DNA of 64,000 nt from Chloroflexi bacterium 54-19 (GTDB lineage Bacteria > Chloroflexota > Chloroflexia > Chloroheliales > Chloroheliaceae). The notes under the pieces are model-generated. The model was not told the origin of the DNA, did not search any database, and saw nothing but the letters and a program-made list of their open reading frames with translations. Position 1 is the first letter of the stretch, and each line of letters starts with the position of its first letter. This document shows, one piece after another, positions 8,734 through 17,557 of the stretch. The stretch lies in NCBI GenBank assembly GCA_001898225.1, contig MKTJ01000077.1, positions 318,352-382,351 of the forward strand. Reading direction: 5' to 3'. Made by a program: the position numbers and the translations under genes.

Positions 8734-8771
8734 AAAAAATGCACCGGGCTTTGTTTTTGGGCAAAGCCCGG
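8734..8771 (-). terminator. Rho-independent terminator of the PHP gene
   Basis: A perfect 10-bp stem (CCGGGCTTTG at 8744-8753 with CAAAGCCCGG at 8762-8771) is followed on the minus strand by TGCATTTTTT. It lies 26 bases downstream of the PHP gene stop and may also stop plus-strand transcription. Confidence 0.8.
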
Positions 8772-8797
8772 CAGGTGGGAAGATTTTAAGGAGAGGG

Positions 8798-9709
8798 CTA
8801 GACCGCCATTCGGGCTGGTGCTGACCGCTCCGTATCGAGTTCGGGCGGGGTAACATCGAGCCGTTCGAGCAGGGCTCGGACCAGTTCGGGGCTCCAGGGC
8901 GTCGGTTTGCGCGTCTCGTTGTGGCTGTCCGACCCGGCGCTAATTACCAGGTTGTTTTGCCGGGCGAAGTTGCGGTACTTTTCGACCTCCGCCAGCGGGT
9001 GCGAGTAGTGATAGACTTCGACCCCGGCCAGCCCGAATTCGACCAGTTCGCGCAGGACTTCGGGCGTGGCAATCTTGAAGCCGTATTCTTCCCGGCCCGG
9101 ATGGGCCATTACGGGCACGCCGCCCGCCGCCACGGCCACCGCAATCGCTTTATCGGCGGATTGGGAACAGACCCGGTCCAGCCCGACCTCGAAGCCCAAC
9201 CGCATAGCCCGGTCGAAGGTCGGCACTTCGCCGCCGAGATAGAGGGCACGGGCCACTTCGAGCGGCTGGTTATAGCTTTCGGGGTTTATAAGGCTATCCA
9301 TTTTGTCCAGTTTGAAGCCGCGCCGCCTGAGCCCTTCAATCATATCCTGCTTTTTGTCTTCGACCTGGCGAGCGGTATCGGCCAGCAAGGCGTTCAGGGC
9401 CGGGTTATCGGGGTCGAAATTGTAGACCAGCATGTGGTACATGGCGCCCTTCCAACTGATGGTAATCTCGACACCCGGCAGCACCCGGACACCCCGTTCC
9501 GCGCCCAGTTTTTGGGCCGGGCGGACACTATTGATGGTATCGTGGTCGCTGACCGCCAGGACGCGTATGCCCTGGGTGACGGCGGTTTCTATCAAGGTTT
9601 GAGGGGTCCAAAGGCCATCGCTGGCGCGGGTATGCATGTGGAAGTCTACGCCCTGACCGGGGGCTTTGAGGGTGGGGTCGCCGTAACTATTCAGATGATT
9701 GGCAGACAT
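8798..9709 (-). CDS. PHP-domain metal-dependent phosphoesterase
   Basis: The 303-residue protein is a PHP phosphoesterase of the type that includes RNase AM/YciV. Metal-binding motifs are visible: DFHMH (His24, His26), VSDHDT, GVEITI, VMAHPGR and SAGSDSHNE. The family hydrolyses nucleoside 3',5'-bisphosphates or the 5' ends of short RNAs; which applies here is inferred. The ATG at 9709 follows an A-rich stretch, with a possible CAGGAG further upstream. It is divergent from the nuo operon. Confidence 0.85.
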   Translation of the reverse strand: MSANHLNSYGDPTLKAPGQGVDFHMHTRASDGLWTPQTLIETAVTQGIRVLAVSDHDTINSVRPAQKLGAERGVRVLPGVEITISWKGAMYHMLVYNFDPDNPALNALLADTARQVEDKKQDMIEGLRRRGFKLDKMDSLINPESYNQPLEVARALYLGGEVPTFDRAMRLGFEVGLDRVCSQSADKAIAVAVAAGGVPVMAHPGREEYGFKIATPEVLRELVEFGLAGVEVYHYSHPLAEVEKYRNFARQNNLVISAGSDSHNETRKPTPWSPELVRALLERLDVTPPELDTERSAPARMAV

Positions 9710-9909
9710 TTTTTAATGAAAACTCCTGTTGTCTCAGCCGGGTTCATCGGGCTGAAAAGGCCACCGTTGGCCTATTTGGTAATTCGTTACAATTGTAACA
9801 TAGCCGGCAGGAAGTTAGGTAGCCCATTCGGTTTAGAAGTGGTTTAACAAATCAATAACTAAAAAAATCACAAAACCGCACCGATTATCTTTACCGCTTG
9901 CAGGGGAAA

Positions 9910-9918
9910 TGTTATAAT
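9910..9918 (+). promoter_or_regulatory. Extended -10 promoter candidate of the nuo operon
   Basis: TGTTATAAT is a perfect -10 box with a TGN extension, 84 bases upstream of nuoE. TTACCG at 9891-9896 could serve as a poor -35. Confidence 0.45.
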
Positions 9919-10001
9919 TCAAACTAGCGTTTTAGAAAGCAGGAAACAGACGTGCTCATCAATTCTATTTTAATTAAATGGCATGAAATGGAGGTGGCCC
10001 G

Positions 10002-10547
10002 GTGTCGCTGCAAATAACACGAGGAGGCTCTTCGGAGGGTTCCAATCCGGGTGGGAGTATTGAACTGGCGAAAGCCAACGCCATTATGGAGCGTTATACC
10101 ACCTGGAACGCCAACGAAGCCCTCATCCCGATGTTGCAAGAAATTCAGCACGAGTACGGCTATATCCCCGACGTACTTACGGCCCTCATTTCGGAAACTT
10201 TCGATGTTCCCTTAACCCAGATTTATGGCGTAGCCACCTTCTATAGCGATTTCCGGGCCCTGCCCCAGGCCGAACACCGTGTGTTGCTGTGCGAAGGGCT
10301 GGCCTGCTATGTCTGCGGCTCCCAGGAACTGCACCGCACTGTCAAGGAAAAACTGGGTATCGAATACGGCCAGACTACGCCCGACAACAAATTTATCCTG
10401 GAGCGGGCGAACTACTGTTTTGGGGCCTGCCAGTTGATGCCGATGGTCGAAATCGACCACACTTTTTATGGCAATGTTACACCTGAACGATTACTCGAAC
10501 TGATTGACCAGACTGCCAAAAGCGAAGGCCATTCCAGCCACGAATAG
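10002..10547 (+). CDS. nuoE: NADH-quinone oxidoreductase subunit E (24-kDa-type, [2Fe-2S])
   Basis: The 181-residue thioredoxin-like ferredoxin carries the N1a-type cluster ligands as CEGLAC (Cys-x4-Cys) and CFGAC (Cys-x3-Cys). The segment IYGVATFYSDF is typical of NuoE/HoxE. With NuoF it forms the NADH-oxidising tip of complex I or a soluble NAD-linked dehydrogenase. The start is a GTG at 10002 with GGAGGTG six bases upstream. It is the first gene of nuoE-nuoF-nuoG and ends 18 bases before nuoF. Confidence 0.93.
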   Translation: MSLQITRGGSSEGSNPGGSIELAKANAIMERYTTWNANEALIPMLQEIQHEYGYIPDVLTALISETFDVPLTQIYGVATFYSDFRALPQAEHRVLLCEGLACYVCGSQELHRTVKEKLGIEYGQTTPDNKFILERANYCFGACQLMPMVEIDHTFYGNVTPERLLELIDQTAKSEGHSSHE

Positions 10548-10565
10548 ACTAGAGGAGAGCTTATA

Positions 10566-12413
10566 ATGGATCGGAACGAATTAATCCAGCTCCGGACCCG
10601 GCTTAAAGATGCCCGGACCCAACTTTTTCGTGAGAAAATAATTATTCAGTGTGTAATCGACGGTGGATCGGTCATGACCGGAGCGAAAGCGACCCTGGCC
10701 CGCTTCCGCAAACTGGCCCAGGGCGCTTCCAATATCGAGGTGCAGGTGACCGGCGGGTTTGGCGCGATGTGGATGGAGCCGACCGTTTTTATCTCCAAAC
10801 CGGGTAACCCCCGCATCCTTTACGGCTATGTAGACGAGGCCCGCGCCGAGGAACTTTTCAAACGTTACGTCCAGGGCAACGACCCCTGCGCCGAGTACGC
10901 TTTCGCCTGGCTCAAAGACAATATAGATTATCCTGATTTCAAGTGGGCGACCACCAACGAAACCGACTGGCAGGGTATCCCCCACATCGGCAGCACCGAT
11001 TGGGGCCGTCTGCAACAGCGCATCGTGCTGCGGAACTGCGGCGATATTGACCCCGAAAGCATCGAGGAATACATTGCTCAGGGCGGTTACGCCGGGTATG
11101 AAAAAGCCCTGTTCGATATGGGCGGCGACGAAATTATTAGCGAGGTCAAGACTTCCGGTCTGCGAGGCCGGGGTGGCGCGGCCTTCTCGATGGGTATCAA
11201 ATGGGAAACCGTCCGCAGCATCAACCGGACGCCCCGCTACGCCATCGTGAACGGTCACGAAGGCGAGCCAAACGTGTTCAAAGACCGCCGCATCTTCGAG
11301 GGCGATCCCCATTCGGTCCTGGAAGGTCTGCTAATCGGTTGCGTGGCGACCAATATCCCCGAAGCCTATATCTATGTCGGTTCGGAACACCCGCTCGCTT
11401 ACAAACGGATGGGCAAGGCCGTCGAGGATGCCCGCAAAATGGGCCTGCTCGGTGAGAACATTCTTGGCACCGGCTTTACCTGTGACGTGAAAGTGATTAT
11501 CGCGGCGGGGGCCTATATTTCGGGCGAAGCCAGCGCGATGATGTACGGTATCCAGGGCACTCGCGGGATGCCTCGTGTGAAACCGCCCCGCTCGGCGGAA
11601 GCCGGGTTGTGGGGCCAGCCGACCCTGGTCAACAACGTGGAAAGTTTTAACAACGCCCCGGTCATCCTGTTGCGGGGCGGGGCCTGGTACGCCAGTTTCG
11701 GCTCGGCCAAGAGCAAAGGCACCAAGGTAATTTCGCTCTCCGGCCCTTTCAAGCGGACCTGCCTGGCCGAAATCCCCTTTGGCGGCCCGACCCGTGACGC
11801 GATTGAAATCGTCGGTGGCGGCCCCGCCGACCCGGCCCACCCCATCCGGGCGGTCCAGACCGGGGCGGTTTCGGGCGGTTCCTGGCCGGCCTCGATGTTC
11901 GACATCATGTTCGACATTGACACCTATGGGCAGAAGCAATACGCCAACCTGCTCGGCAGCGCCAGCCTGACCGCTTATACCGACCAGCAGTGTATAGTGG
12001 ACGCCTGTTACTACATCCTGCGTTACAACCGGGACGAAAGCTGCGGTAAATGTATCCCCTGCCGGATTGGTTGCGAGGGTTTGACCGAGATGTTGTGGCG
12101 GATTAAGAACGGGGACGGCAAAGAGTCCGATATTGCCAAACTGGAAGGTTTGAGCAAGATGGTTATCGAGCATTCCATCTGCGGTCTGGGCCAGGCGGCC
12201 CCGCTGCCGGTCCTGAATATGCTGGCTATCCCTGAATTTAAGGAAGAGCTTTACCAGCACATCCGCTCCGGTTTTTGCAAGGCTAACGTTTGCCCGATGG
12301 AACACGCCCCGGCCAAAGTCTGGGAGTACGGTGTGGAAGCCTCTCACGACTTCAGCGGGAAACACGGCGGTCGCGATGTCTACGAACTGGCCTTGCCGGG
12401 CGGCCCGCAATAA
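10566..12413 (+). CDS. nuoF: NADH-quinone oxidoreductase subunit F (FMN/NADH-binding 51-kDa-type)
   Basis: The 615-residue flavoprotein is longer than the common form of about 430 because of an N-terminal region of about 170 residues, as in HoxF/FdsB-type proteins. The glycine-rich NADH site GLRGRGGAAF lies near residue 200, with the FMN-binding NGHEGEPNVFKDR just after it. The N3 [4Fe-4S] ligands are in ESCGKCIPCRIGC (about 491-503), and the fourth Cys is in SICGLGQ (about 538). It oxidises NADH and passes electrons to NuoE and the NuoG-like partner. The ATG is preceded by GAGGAGAG. A spacer of 159 bases separates it from the next gene. Confidence 0.93.
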   Translation: MDRNELIQLRTRLKDARTQLFREKIIIQCVIDGGSVMTGAKATLARFRKLAQGASNIEVQVTGGFGAMWMEPTVFISKPGNPRILYGYVDEARAEELFKRYVQGNDPCAEYAFAWLKDNIDYPDFKWATTNETDWQGIPHIGSTDWGRLQQRIVLRNCGDIDPESIEEYIAQGGYAGYEKALFDMGGDEIISEVKTSGLRGRGGAAFSMGIKWETVRSINRTPRYAIVNGHEGEPNVFKDRRIFEGDPHSVLEGLLIGCVATNIPEAYIYVGSEHPLAYKRMGKAVEDARKMGLLGENILGTGFTCDVKVIIAAGAYISGEASAMMYGIQGTRGMPRVKPPRSAEAGLWGQPTLVNNVESFNNAPVILLRGGAWYASFGSAKSKGTKVISLSGPFKRTCLAEIPFGGPTRDAIEIVGGGPADPAHPIRAVQTGAVSGGSWPASMFDIMFDIDTYGQKQYANLLGSASLTAYTDQQCIVDACYYILRYNRDESCGKCIPCRIGCEGLTEMLWRIKNGDGKESDIAKLEGLSKMVIEHSICGLGQAAPLPVLNMLAIPEFKEELYQHIRSGFCKANVCPMEHAPAKVWEYGVEASHDFSGKHGGRDVYELALPGGPQ

Positions 12414-12572
12414 GAACACATCGTTTAACGTTTAACGAAACAACGTTGAACGGAGAACGTGGACCAGGGAACAAAAACGGGTACGGTTGAATACTCGATA
12501 TAACTTAAAGAGCTTGAGCTTACCAAAACGAGCTTACAATCTGAAGCTGGAACTATAAGGAGCTTGAAGTAG
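12414..12572 (+). repeat. Intergenic spacer with AACGTT-type short repeats
   Basis: Right after the nuoF stop, bases 12423-12458 contain overlapping copies of CGTTTAACG, AACGTTGAACG and GAACG. Related runs occur at 41504-41530 and 41628-41663. The rest of the spacer is AT-rich and leads into AAGGAGC, the ribosome binding site of the next gene. Confidence 0.45.
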
Positions 12573-15509
12573 ATGGCGGACGGTATAAAGGTAACGATTG
12601 ACGATATAGATGTTACTGTACCAAAAGGCACCTTCCTGATTCAGGCCGCCAAATCGGCGGGTATCTACATCTCCAACTTTTGCGCCCATCCCGATATGCG
12701 CCCGTTCGGGGCCTGCCGTATGTGTACGGTCGGCGTGGTCAGCAAGTGGGGCCTGGGTTTCGATATTGCCTGCGCGACCGAGTGCAAAGACGGCATGGTC
12801 GCCTTTACCGAGAACTCCAACGAAGAAGTCCGCGAAGTCAAAAAGTTTATCATGGAGTCGCTGCTGGTAGACCACCCGCTGGACTGCCCGATTTGTCCCG
12901 CTTCCGGGGCTTGCGACCTTCAAAATGCCACCTGGCACTACGGCATGACCGAAAACCGGATGGCCCGCGAGAAGCAGTGGTTCGAGCAGGACTATCTGAG
13001 CCCGGCCATCCTTATCAAACGCGACCGCTGCGTGGTCTGCGGCCAGTGCGTCCGGGTCTGCGACGAACTCATCGGGGCGCACGCCCTGGCCTTTGTCAAC
13101 CGGGGTATCGCCACCTACATCGATTCGGCCTGGGGGTCAGACCTAACCAAGTCGCCCTGCACCAGTTGCGGCATGTGCGTGGAAGTCTGCCCGGTCGGCT
13201 GCTTGATGCACGTCCAGTACGAAAACAACGGTCTGCAATGGACCATGCAGCGCACTCCGACCACCTGCAACTATTGCGCGGTCGGTTGCCAGATGAACTT
13301 TGAAGCCGAGCAGAACACCGGCCTCATCGAAAAGGTTACCTTCGCGGAAGGCACCGGCGTCAGTGATGCTCGCTCCTGCGTCAAGGGCCGCTACGGCTAC
13401 CAGTACATCAATAGCCGTGACCGCCTTACCTCCCCGCTCCTGCGCAAGGACAACCAGTTTGTCGAAATCTCCTGGAACGAAGCCTACAACATCCTGCGCA
13501 ACAAGTTGGGCCAGTACAAAGGCGAGCAGTTCGGCGCCATCGCCAGCGGCAAGCTCTCCAACGAAGAAAACTACCTCTTGCAAAAGTTGACTCGCGGCCT
13601 GCAAAACTCGAATAACATTGACAGCCCGATTCGCTTTACCCAGGCCGCCTCTATCGTGGCCTTGCAGGAGCAGTTGGGCGTCAGCGCGATGACCAACACC
13701 ATCCAGGACCTCAAGGACTACGCCGGGTGCTACTTCATCACCGGGGCCGACCTCGATACGACCGCGCCCGTGATGGCTTACCTGCTGCAAGAGGCCATTC
13801 AGCGGCGCAAGGTGGCGACCATCGTGGTCAACCCGCGCCGGGTAGCTTTTGTCGAGCGGGCCTCGCTCTGGCTTCAAATCCGGCCCGGCACCGACGCGGC
13901 CCTCTATAACGGCCTTGCCCATATCATCCTGAATGAAAACCTGCACGCCAGCAGCTTTATTGATGCGAAAGTGGACGGTTTGGCCGAGTGGCAGGCTTCG
14001 CTGGCCGAGTGGACCCCTGAAAAGACCAGCCAGGTGACCGGTATCCCGGTCGAACTGTTGCTGGAAGCGGCCCGGACCTATGCCCAGGGTATGGCGGTTA
14101 GCGGCGCGACCGCCAATGCGACCGGTAAACGTGACGAAGCAACCGGCCTCTTTGGTCCTTCGGCTATCATCTACGGGACCGGCGTTACCCAGTGGTCGAA
14201 CGGCGTTGATAATGTCCACGCCCTCGCCAACCTGGCCCTTTTAACCGGTAACCTGGGCCGCCAGGGCGCGGGCCTAAACGGTGTCCGCGACTCGGCTAAC
14301 GACCAGGGTAGCGCCGACCAGGGTTGTCTGCCGGACTACCTGCCCGGTTATGTCCCGGTCAGCAGCGCGGAAGGCCGGGCCGCTCTCGAAACCGCCTGGT
14401 TTGGCCGCTCGAATGGCCGCCTGCCGGAAAAACCGGGCCTGACCTATATGGAGCAGTTCAAAGCCGCCGAAGCCGGTTCCCTCAAGATGATGTATATCGC
14501 CGGTGAGAACCCGATGCTGGCCGGTTCCGACCTGCAACTGGTCCAGCGCGGTCTCGAAAAACTCGACTTCCTGGTGGTGCAAGACCTGTTCCTGACCGAA
14601 ACGGCCCGCTTTGCCGACCTGGTCCTGCCTGCCGGTGGTCATGCCGAGAAAGACGGTACCTTCACCAATACCGAACGCCGGGTCAGCCGCTTCCGCAAGG
14701 CTGTTGCCTCGCCCGGTTTCGCCCGTCCCGACTGGAAAATCTTCACCGAAATTATGGAGAAGACCGGGGCTCCGACCACCTACAAGAATCCCTCCGAGAT
14801 TATGGGAGAAATCAGCCGGGTCAACCCGCTCTACAGCGGCGTCCGCTACGACAAGCTCGACCGGGGTCGCGGCTACATGACCTACAAGCCGGGCCTGGTC
14901 TACAACCGCATGGCTCCGATGACGATGGAACGGGCCGGGTTGCAGTGGCCGGTCACGCCGGACGGGGCCCAGGAAGATGGGACGCCTATCCTGTTCAAGG
15001 ATGGTTTCCCGACCGAAAGCGGCAAGGCTAAATTCGTGGCCGCCAATGTCGCCGACCGGGCGCTGCCGGAAGCCGATGAACTGGTTCTGTGCGTGGGCCG
15101 GACCAGTTGGGGTAACGACCGCACCGGCAACATGTCGCGCCGCAACTATGTCCTGGACGCGATTGACCCCGAACCGGAACTCGAACTGAGCCTGGGCGAT
15201 ATGACCCGCTGGGGTCTGTCGGCGGGGGATATCGTCCGCATCACCTCGGCGCGGGGTTCGCTGGAAGTTAAAGTGAAACCGACCATCGCTCAACCGGACG
15301 GTCTCGGCTATATGCCCTGGATGTTCCGCGAAGCCCCGACGGCGGCTATCACCAGCACCGCGACCGATACCCGCACGGGTACGCCGGAATTCAAGTATAC
15401 CCCGGTCAAACTCGAAAGGCTGCGGGCCAGCGCGAGCGGCCTCCTGCAACCGGGCGCGGGAATGCTGCCGGAAGTGGTAGACGGCGGCACGGCCACGGCT
15501 GTTAAATAG
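12573..15509 (+). CDS. nuoG: NuoG-like subunit, formate-dehydrogenase-type fold with altered molybdenum site
   Basis: The 978-residue iron-sulfur protein has these parts in order: a [2Fe-2S] ferredoxin domain (FCAHPDMRPFGACRMC, about 31-50); the His-Cys3 motif (HPLDCPICPASGAC, about 103-116); two [4Fe-4S] motifs (CVVCGQCVRVC and CTSCGMCVEVCPVGC); a further Cys set in CNYCAVGCQ with SCVKGR; and a molybdopterin-oxidoreductase domain ending in the dinucleotide-binding fold. It is closest in style to FdhF/FdhA. However, where formate dehydrogenases have Sec/Cys-His followed by APS, this protein has Thr356-Gln357 then AAS. It therefore probably serves as complex I NuoG and not as a formate dehydrogenase. 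ATG follows AAGGAGC. Confidence 0.85.
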   Translation: MADGIKVTIDDIDVTVPKGTFLIQAAKSAGIYISNFCAHPDMRPFGACRMCTVGVVSKWGLGFDIACATECKDGMVAFTENSNEEVREVKKFIMESLLVDHPLDCPICPASGACDLQNATWHYGMTENRMAREKQWFEQDYLSPAILIKRDRCVVCGQCVRVCDELIGAHALAFVNRGIATYIDSAWGSDLTKSPCTSCGMCVEVCPVGCLMHVQYENNGLQWTMQRTPTTCNYCAVGCQMNFEAEQNTGLIEKVTFAEGTGVSDARSCVKGRYGYQYINSRDRLTSPLLRKDNQFVEISWNEAYNILRNKLGQYKGEQFGAIASGKLSNEENYLLQKLTRGLQNSNNIDSPIRFTQAASIVALQEQLGVSAMTNTIQDLKDYAGCYFITGADLDTTAPVMAYLLQEAIQRRKVATIVVNPRRVAFVERASLWLQIRPGTDAALYNGLAHIILNENLHASSFIDAKVDGLAEWQASLAEWTPEKTSQVTGIPVELLLEAARTYAQGMAVSGATANATGKRDEATGLFGPSAIIYGTGVTQWSNGVDNVHALANLALLTGNLGRQGAGLNGVRDSANDQGSADQGCLPDYLPGYVPVSSAEGRAALETAWFGRSNGRLPEKPGLTYMEQFKAAEAGSLKMMYIAGENPMLAGSDLQLVQRGLEKLDFLVVQDLFLTETARFADLVLPAGGHAEKDGTFTNTERRVSRFRKAVASPGFARPDWKIFTEIMEKTGAPTTYKNPSEIMGEISRVNPLYSGVRYDKLDRGRGYMTYKPGLVYNRMAPMTMERAGLQWPVTPDGAQEDGTPILFKDGFPTESGKAKFVAANVADRALPEADELVLCVGRTSWGNDRTGNMSRRNYVLDAIDPEPELELSLGDMTRWGLSAGDIVRITSARGSLEVKVKPTIAQPDGLGYMPWMFREAPTAAITSTATDTRTGTPEFKYTPVKLERLRASASGLLQPGAGMLPEVVDGGTATAVK

Positions 15510-15536
15510 CGCTGCTCTTACTATACTGTGCAAGAA

Positions 15537-15575
15537 CCCCACCGGTCCGTAACTGTGCCGGTGGGGTTTTGTTTT
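15537..15575 (+). terminator. Rho-independent terminator of the nuo operon
   Basis: A perfect 9-bp stem (CCCCACCGG at 15537-15545 with CCGGTGGGG at 15558-15566) is followed by TTTTGTTTT, 27 bases after the nuoG stop. Confidence 0.9.
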
Positions 15576-15684
15576 AGAGAAAAAAATTGGCCCGAAATAG
15601 CTATATTTCACAAAAGGACGCGGCCAGATAATTGCTTGAAAGCTATAAGTTGGAAGTTATTAGTCTTTCAACCAGGGAAATGTC

Positions 15685-16455
15685 ATGGTTAGTTCGGAAG
15701 AAGAATTTAATCTTTCTTTAGAGAGTTTCAGGAGCCTGACAAAAACGACTTATTTTCCCGTAACCCAGGAAGAGGATGGCGGCTTAACCGTCTCCAAATT
15801 TGCCGGGGTGCCCTGGCTGGCTCATGGCGAAGCCTGGCCTCGCTGCGGCAATTGTGCTGGGCTACTCCAATTCTTTTTCCAGTTGAATCTCGCTATGGTT
15901 CCACGCGAAGCGAAAGCAAATTTTGGCGACAGCGGGCTTTTACAATTGTTTTACTGTTTGGAATGTTTTGACCCCCTGCCTTTTGCGAATACCCGCCTGG
16001 TTCGCCTGGTACACCCGGATGGCATAAACACCCCTGACGCAGAAGCAAGCGGGCCGGATTCCACGGAGGCCTATCCCGCCCGCACTATTAGTGCCTGGGA
16101 GCCTCTTGAGGAATTCCCCGAATTTGCCGAGTTCGGGAACAACCCGGAAGTTATTTTAACCGATAGCCAGCGGGCGGCCTGGGGCCAACTCAGAAATGAC
16201 TATGGCGAGTTAGAAGACCCCTGGTACGGTTTGTGGCCTCATCCCGAACTGGGGGATAAACTGGGCGGCTGGCCGCATTGGATGCAATTAGCGGAATATT
16301 ATGCCTGTCCTCGCTGCCGGAAACAGATGCAGGTGGTCTTTCAACTCGACTCGCAAGGCAATTTGCCTGTTTTGTTTGGCGATTCGGGGTGCAGTTATAT
16401 CATTCAGTGTCCGGTCCACCGGGAACAGTTAGGCTATTTCTGGAATTGTTTGTAG
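15685..16455 (+). CDS. YwqG-like DUF1963 protein
   Basis: The 256-residue protein resembles the YwqG/DUF1963 family. It has an internal FGDSG segment near the C-terminus and another FGDSGLLQLFYCLEC earlier, the aromatic and Phe-rich blocks LLQFFFQLNL and MQVVFQLDSQ, and Cys pairs in CGNC and CPRCRK that could bind a metal. The family is uncharacterised and often sits near toxin-immunity loci, but nothing around it here supports that. The ATG at 15685 follows AGGGAAATGTC. It is 36 bases upstream of a membrane hydrolase gene and possibly cotranscribed. Confidence 0.65.
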   Translation: MVSSEEEFNLSLESFRSLTKTTYFPVTQEEDGGLTVSKFAGVPWLAHGEAWPRCGNCAGLLQFFFQLNLAMVPREAKANFGDSGLLQLFYCLECFDPLPFANTRLVRLVHPDGINTPDAEASGPDSTEAYPARTISAWEPLEEFPEFAEFGNNPEVILTDSQRAAWGQLRNDYGELEDPWYGLWPHPELGDKLGGWPHWMQLAEYYACPRCRKQMQVVFQLDSQGNLPVLFGDSGCSYIIQCPVHREQLGYFWNCL

Positions 16456-16491
16456 CTAGGTTCCAATTAACGGGGTAAAACTTTAAGGCGC

Positions 16492-17457
16492 ATGGATTTT
16501 TCTAACTTTATAAAAGGTTTTCAAAATAAAAAGGCTACCGGAACGGTTCCCAGGAAGGGGTTGCGCGTCTGGTGGGTTTTGCGCCTCCTTGTTTTTACCG
16601 TTGTAATATTTTTAATCGGTCTTTACGCGCTGTTCTCGGTCCTTTTCGCCCAGTTCTTATTAAAAAGCCCGACTCCCTGGACTGCGGAAGAAACCCCGGC
16701 GGCTTACGGGTTGAAATATAGCGAGGTTTCCTTTCCGGCGGCGGAAGATAGCCTGGCGGTCAAAGGCTGGTTCGTCCCGGCGACCACACCGAGCGATAAG
16801 GTTATAATCGTTTTACACGGTAAAGGACAGAATCGCGGCTCTTACCTTCCTTTCGGAGCAGTCCTGGCGAAAAACGGCTACAATGTGCTGCTGTTCGACT
16901 TTCGGGGTCACGGCGAGACGGCGGGCCAGAATTACACTTTTGGCTATTACGAGCAGCGCGACGTGGCCGGGGCGGTAACATACCTCAAAAAGCAGGGCTA
17001 CCAGGCCGGACACATGGGTATGCTCGGCTATTCGCTGGGGGCAGTAGCCGGACTGCTGGCCTTTAGCCAGGACGATGTAAAGGCCATGGTTTCAGACTCG
17101 GCCTTCGCCGACCTGGGGCCACGCCTCGACCTGGCCCTCTCCGGTTATCTCGAACCCCCACTCGAACCGTTGCTTTTGCCGGGAATAGAAACCGCCGCCA
17201 CCTTCCTGACCGGGCTTGACATAAACAAAGTGCGGCCTGTCGAGGCGGTCAGGCATCTCGGCAACCGCCACATTTTGTTGATTCACGGGGACAAGGACCA
17301 GACTGCTCCCTACACCGATTCGGTTGAAATGAAAAAAGCCGCCGGGGATAACGCCGATCTCTGGATTGTGCCGGGCGCGACCCACGCCCTCGCCTACGAG
17401 AAAGACCCGCAGGAGTATACCAGTCGCCTCCTGGCGTTTTTCGGACGAGAATTATAG
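16492..17457 (+). CDS. Membrane-anchored alpha/beta hydrolase
   Basis: The 321-residue protein has one N-terminal transmembrane helix (about 24-50, LRLLVFTVVIFLIGLYALFS). The hydrolase domain that follows has the oxyanion segment IIVLHGKGQNRGS, the motif FDFRGHGET, the nucleophile Ser in MLGYSLGAVAG, Asp in LIHGDKDQTAPY and His in PGATHALAYE. This pattern is that of the YqkD/Bem46-like esterase group, anchored at the membrane. The substrate is unknown. The ATG at 16492 follows TTTAAGGCGC. A strong terminator follows. Confidence 0.85.
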   Translation: MDFSNFIKGFQNKKATGTVPRKGLRVWWVLRLLVFTVVIFLIGLYALFSVLFAQFLLKSPTPWTAEETPAAYGLKYSEVSFPAAEDSLAVKGWFVPATTPSDKVIIVLHGKGQNRGSYLPFGAVLAKNGYNVLLFDFRGHGETAGQNYTFGYYEQRDVAGAVTYLKKQGYQAGHMGMLGYSLGAVAGLLAFSQDDVKAMVSDSAFADLGPRLDLALSGYLEPPLEPLLLPGIETAATFLTGLDINKVRPVEAVRHLGNRHILLIHGDKDQTAPYTDSVEMKKAAGDNADLWIVPGATHALAYEKDPQEYTSRLLAFFGREL

Positions 17458-17471
17458 GTTTTCAAGATATT

Positions 17472-17513
17472 AAAAAGACAAGCCCGCTTTATCAGCAAGG
17501 CTTGTCTTTTTGT
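17472..17513 (+). terminator. Bidirectional rho-independent terminator
   Basis: AAAAAGACAAGCC and GGCTTGTCTTTTT form a long stem flanked by A and T runs. It separates the plus-strand hydrolase from the minus-strand malate synthase and can act on both strands. Confidence 0.88.
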
Positions 17514-17557
17514 TGCTAAATGGTTCTATAAAAAGGTGCTGGCATTAGCCCTGGTGC

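Noticed and set aside
12573..15509. Calling the 978-residue protein a formate dehydrogenase
   Set aside because: The overall architecture fits, but the Sec/Cys and His of the active site are Thr and Gln, so catalysis on formate is unlikely.
13143..15611. Two long minus-strand open frames (about 360 and 445 codons) opposite the nuoG-like gene
   Set aside because: They are antisense to a gene with many conserved motifs, their translations show no domain, and GC-rich third positions commonly produce such frames.
15685..16455. Treating the YwqG-like gene as part of a toxin-immunity locus
   Set aside because: Some DUF1963 genes lie in such loci, but no toxin-like gene is near; the neighbours are nuoG and a membrane hydrolase.
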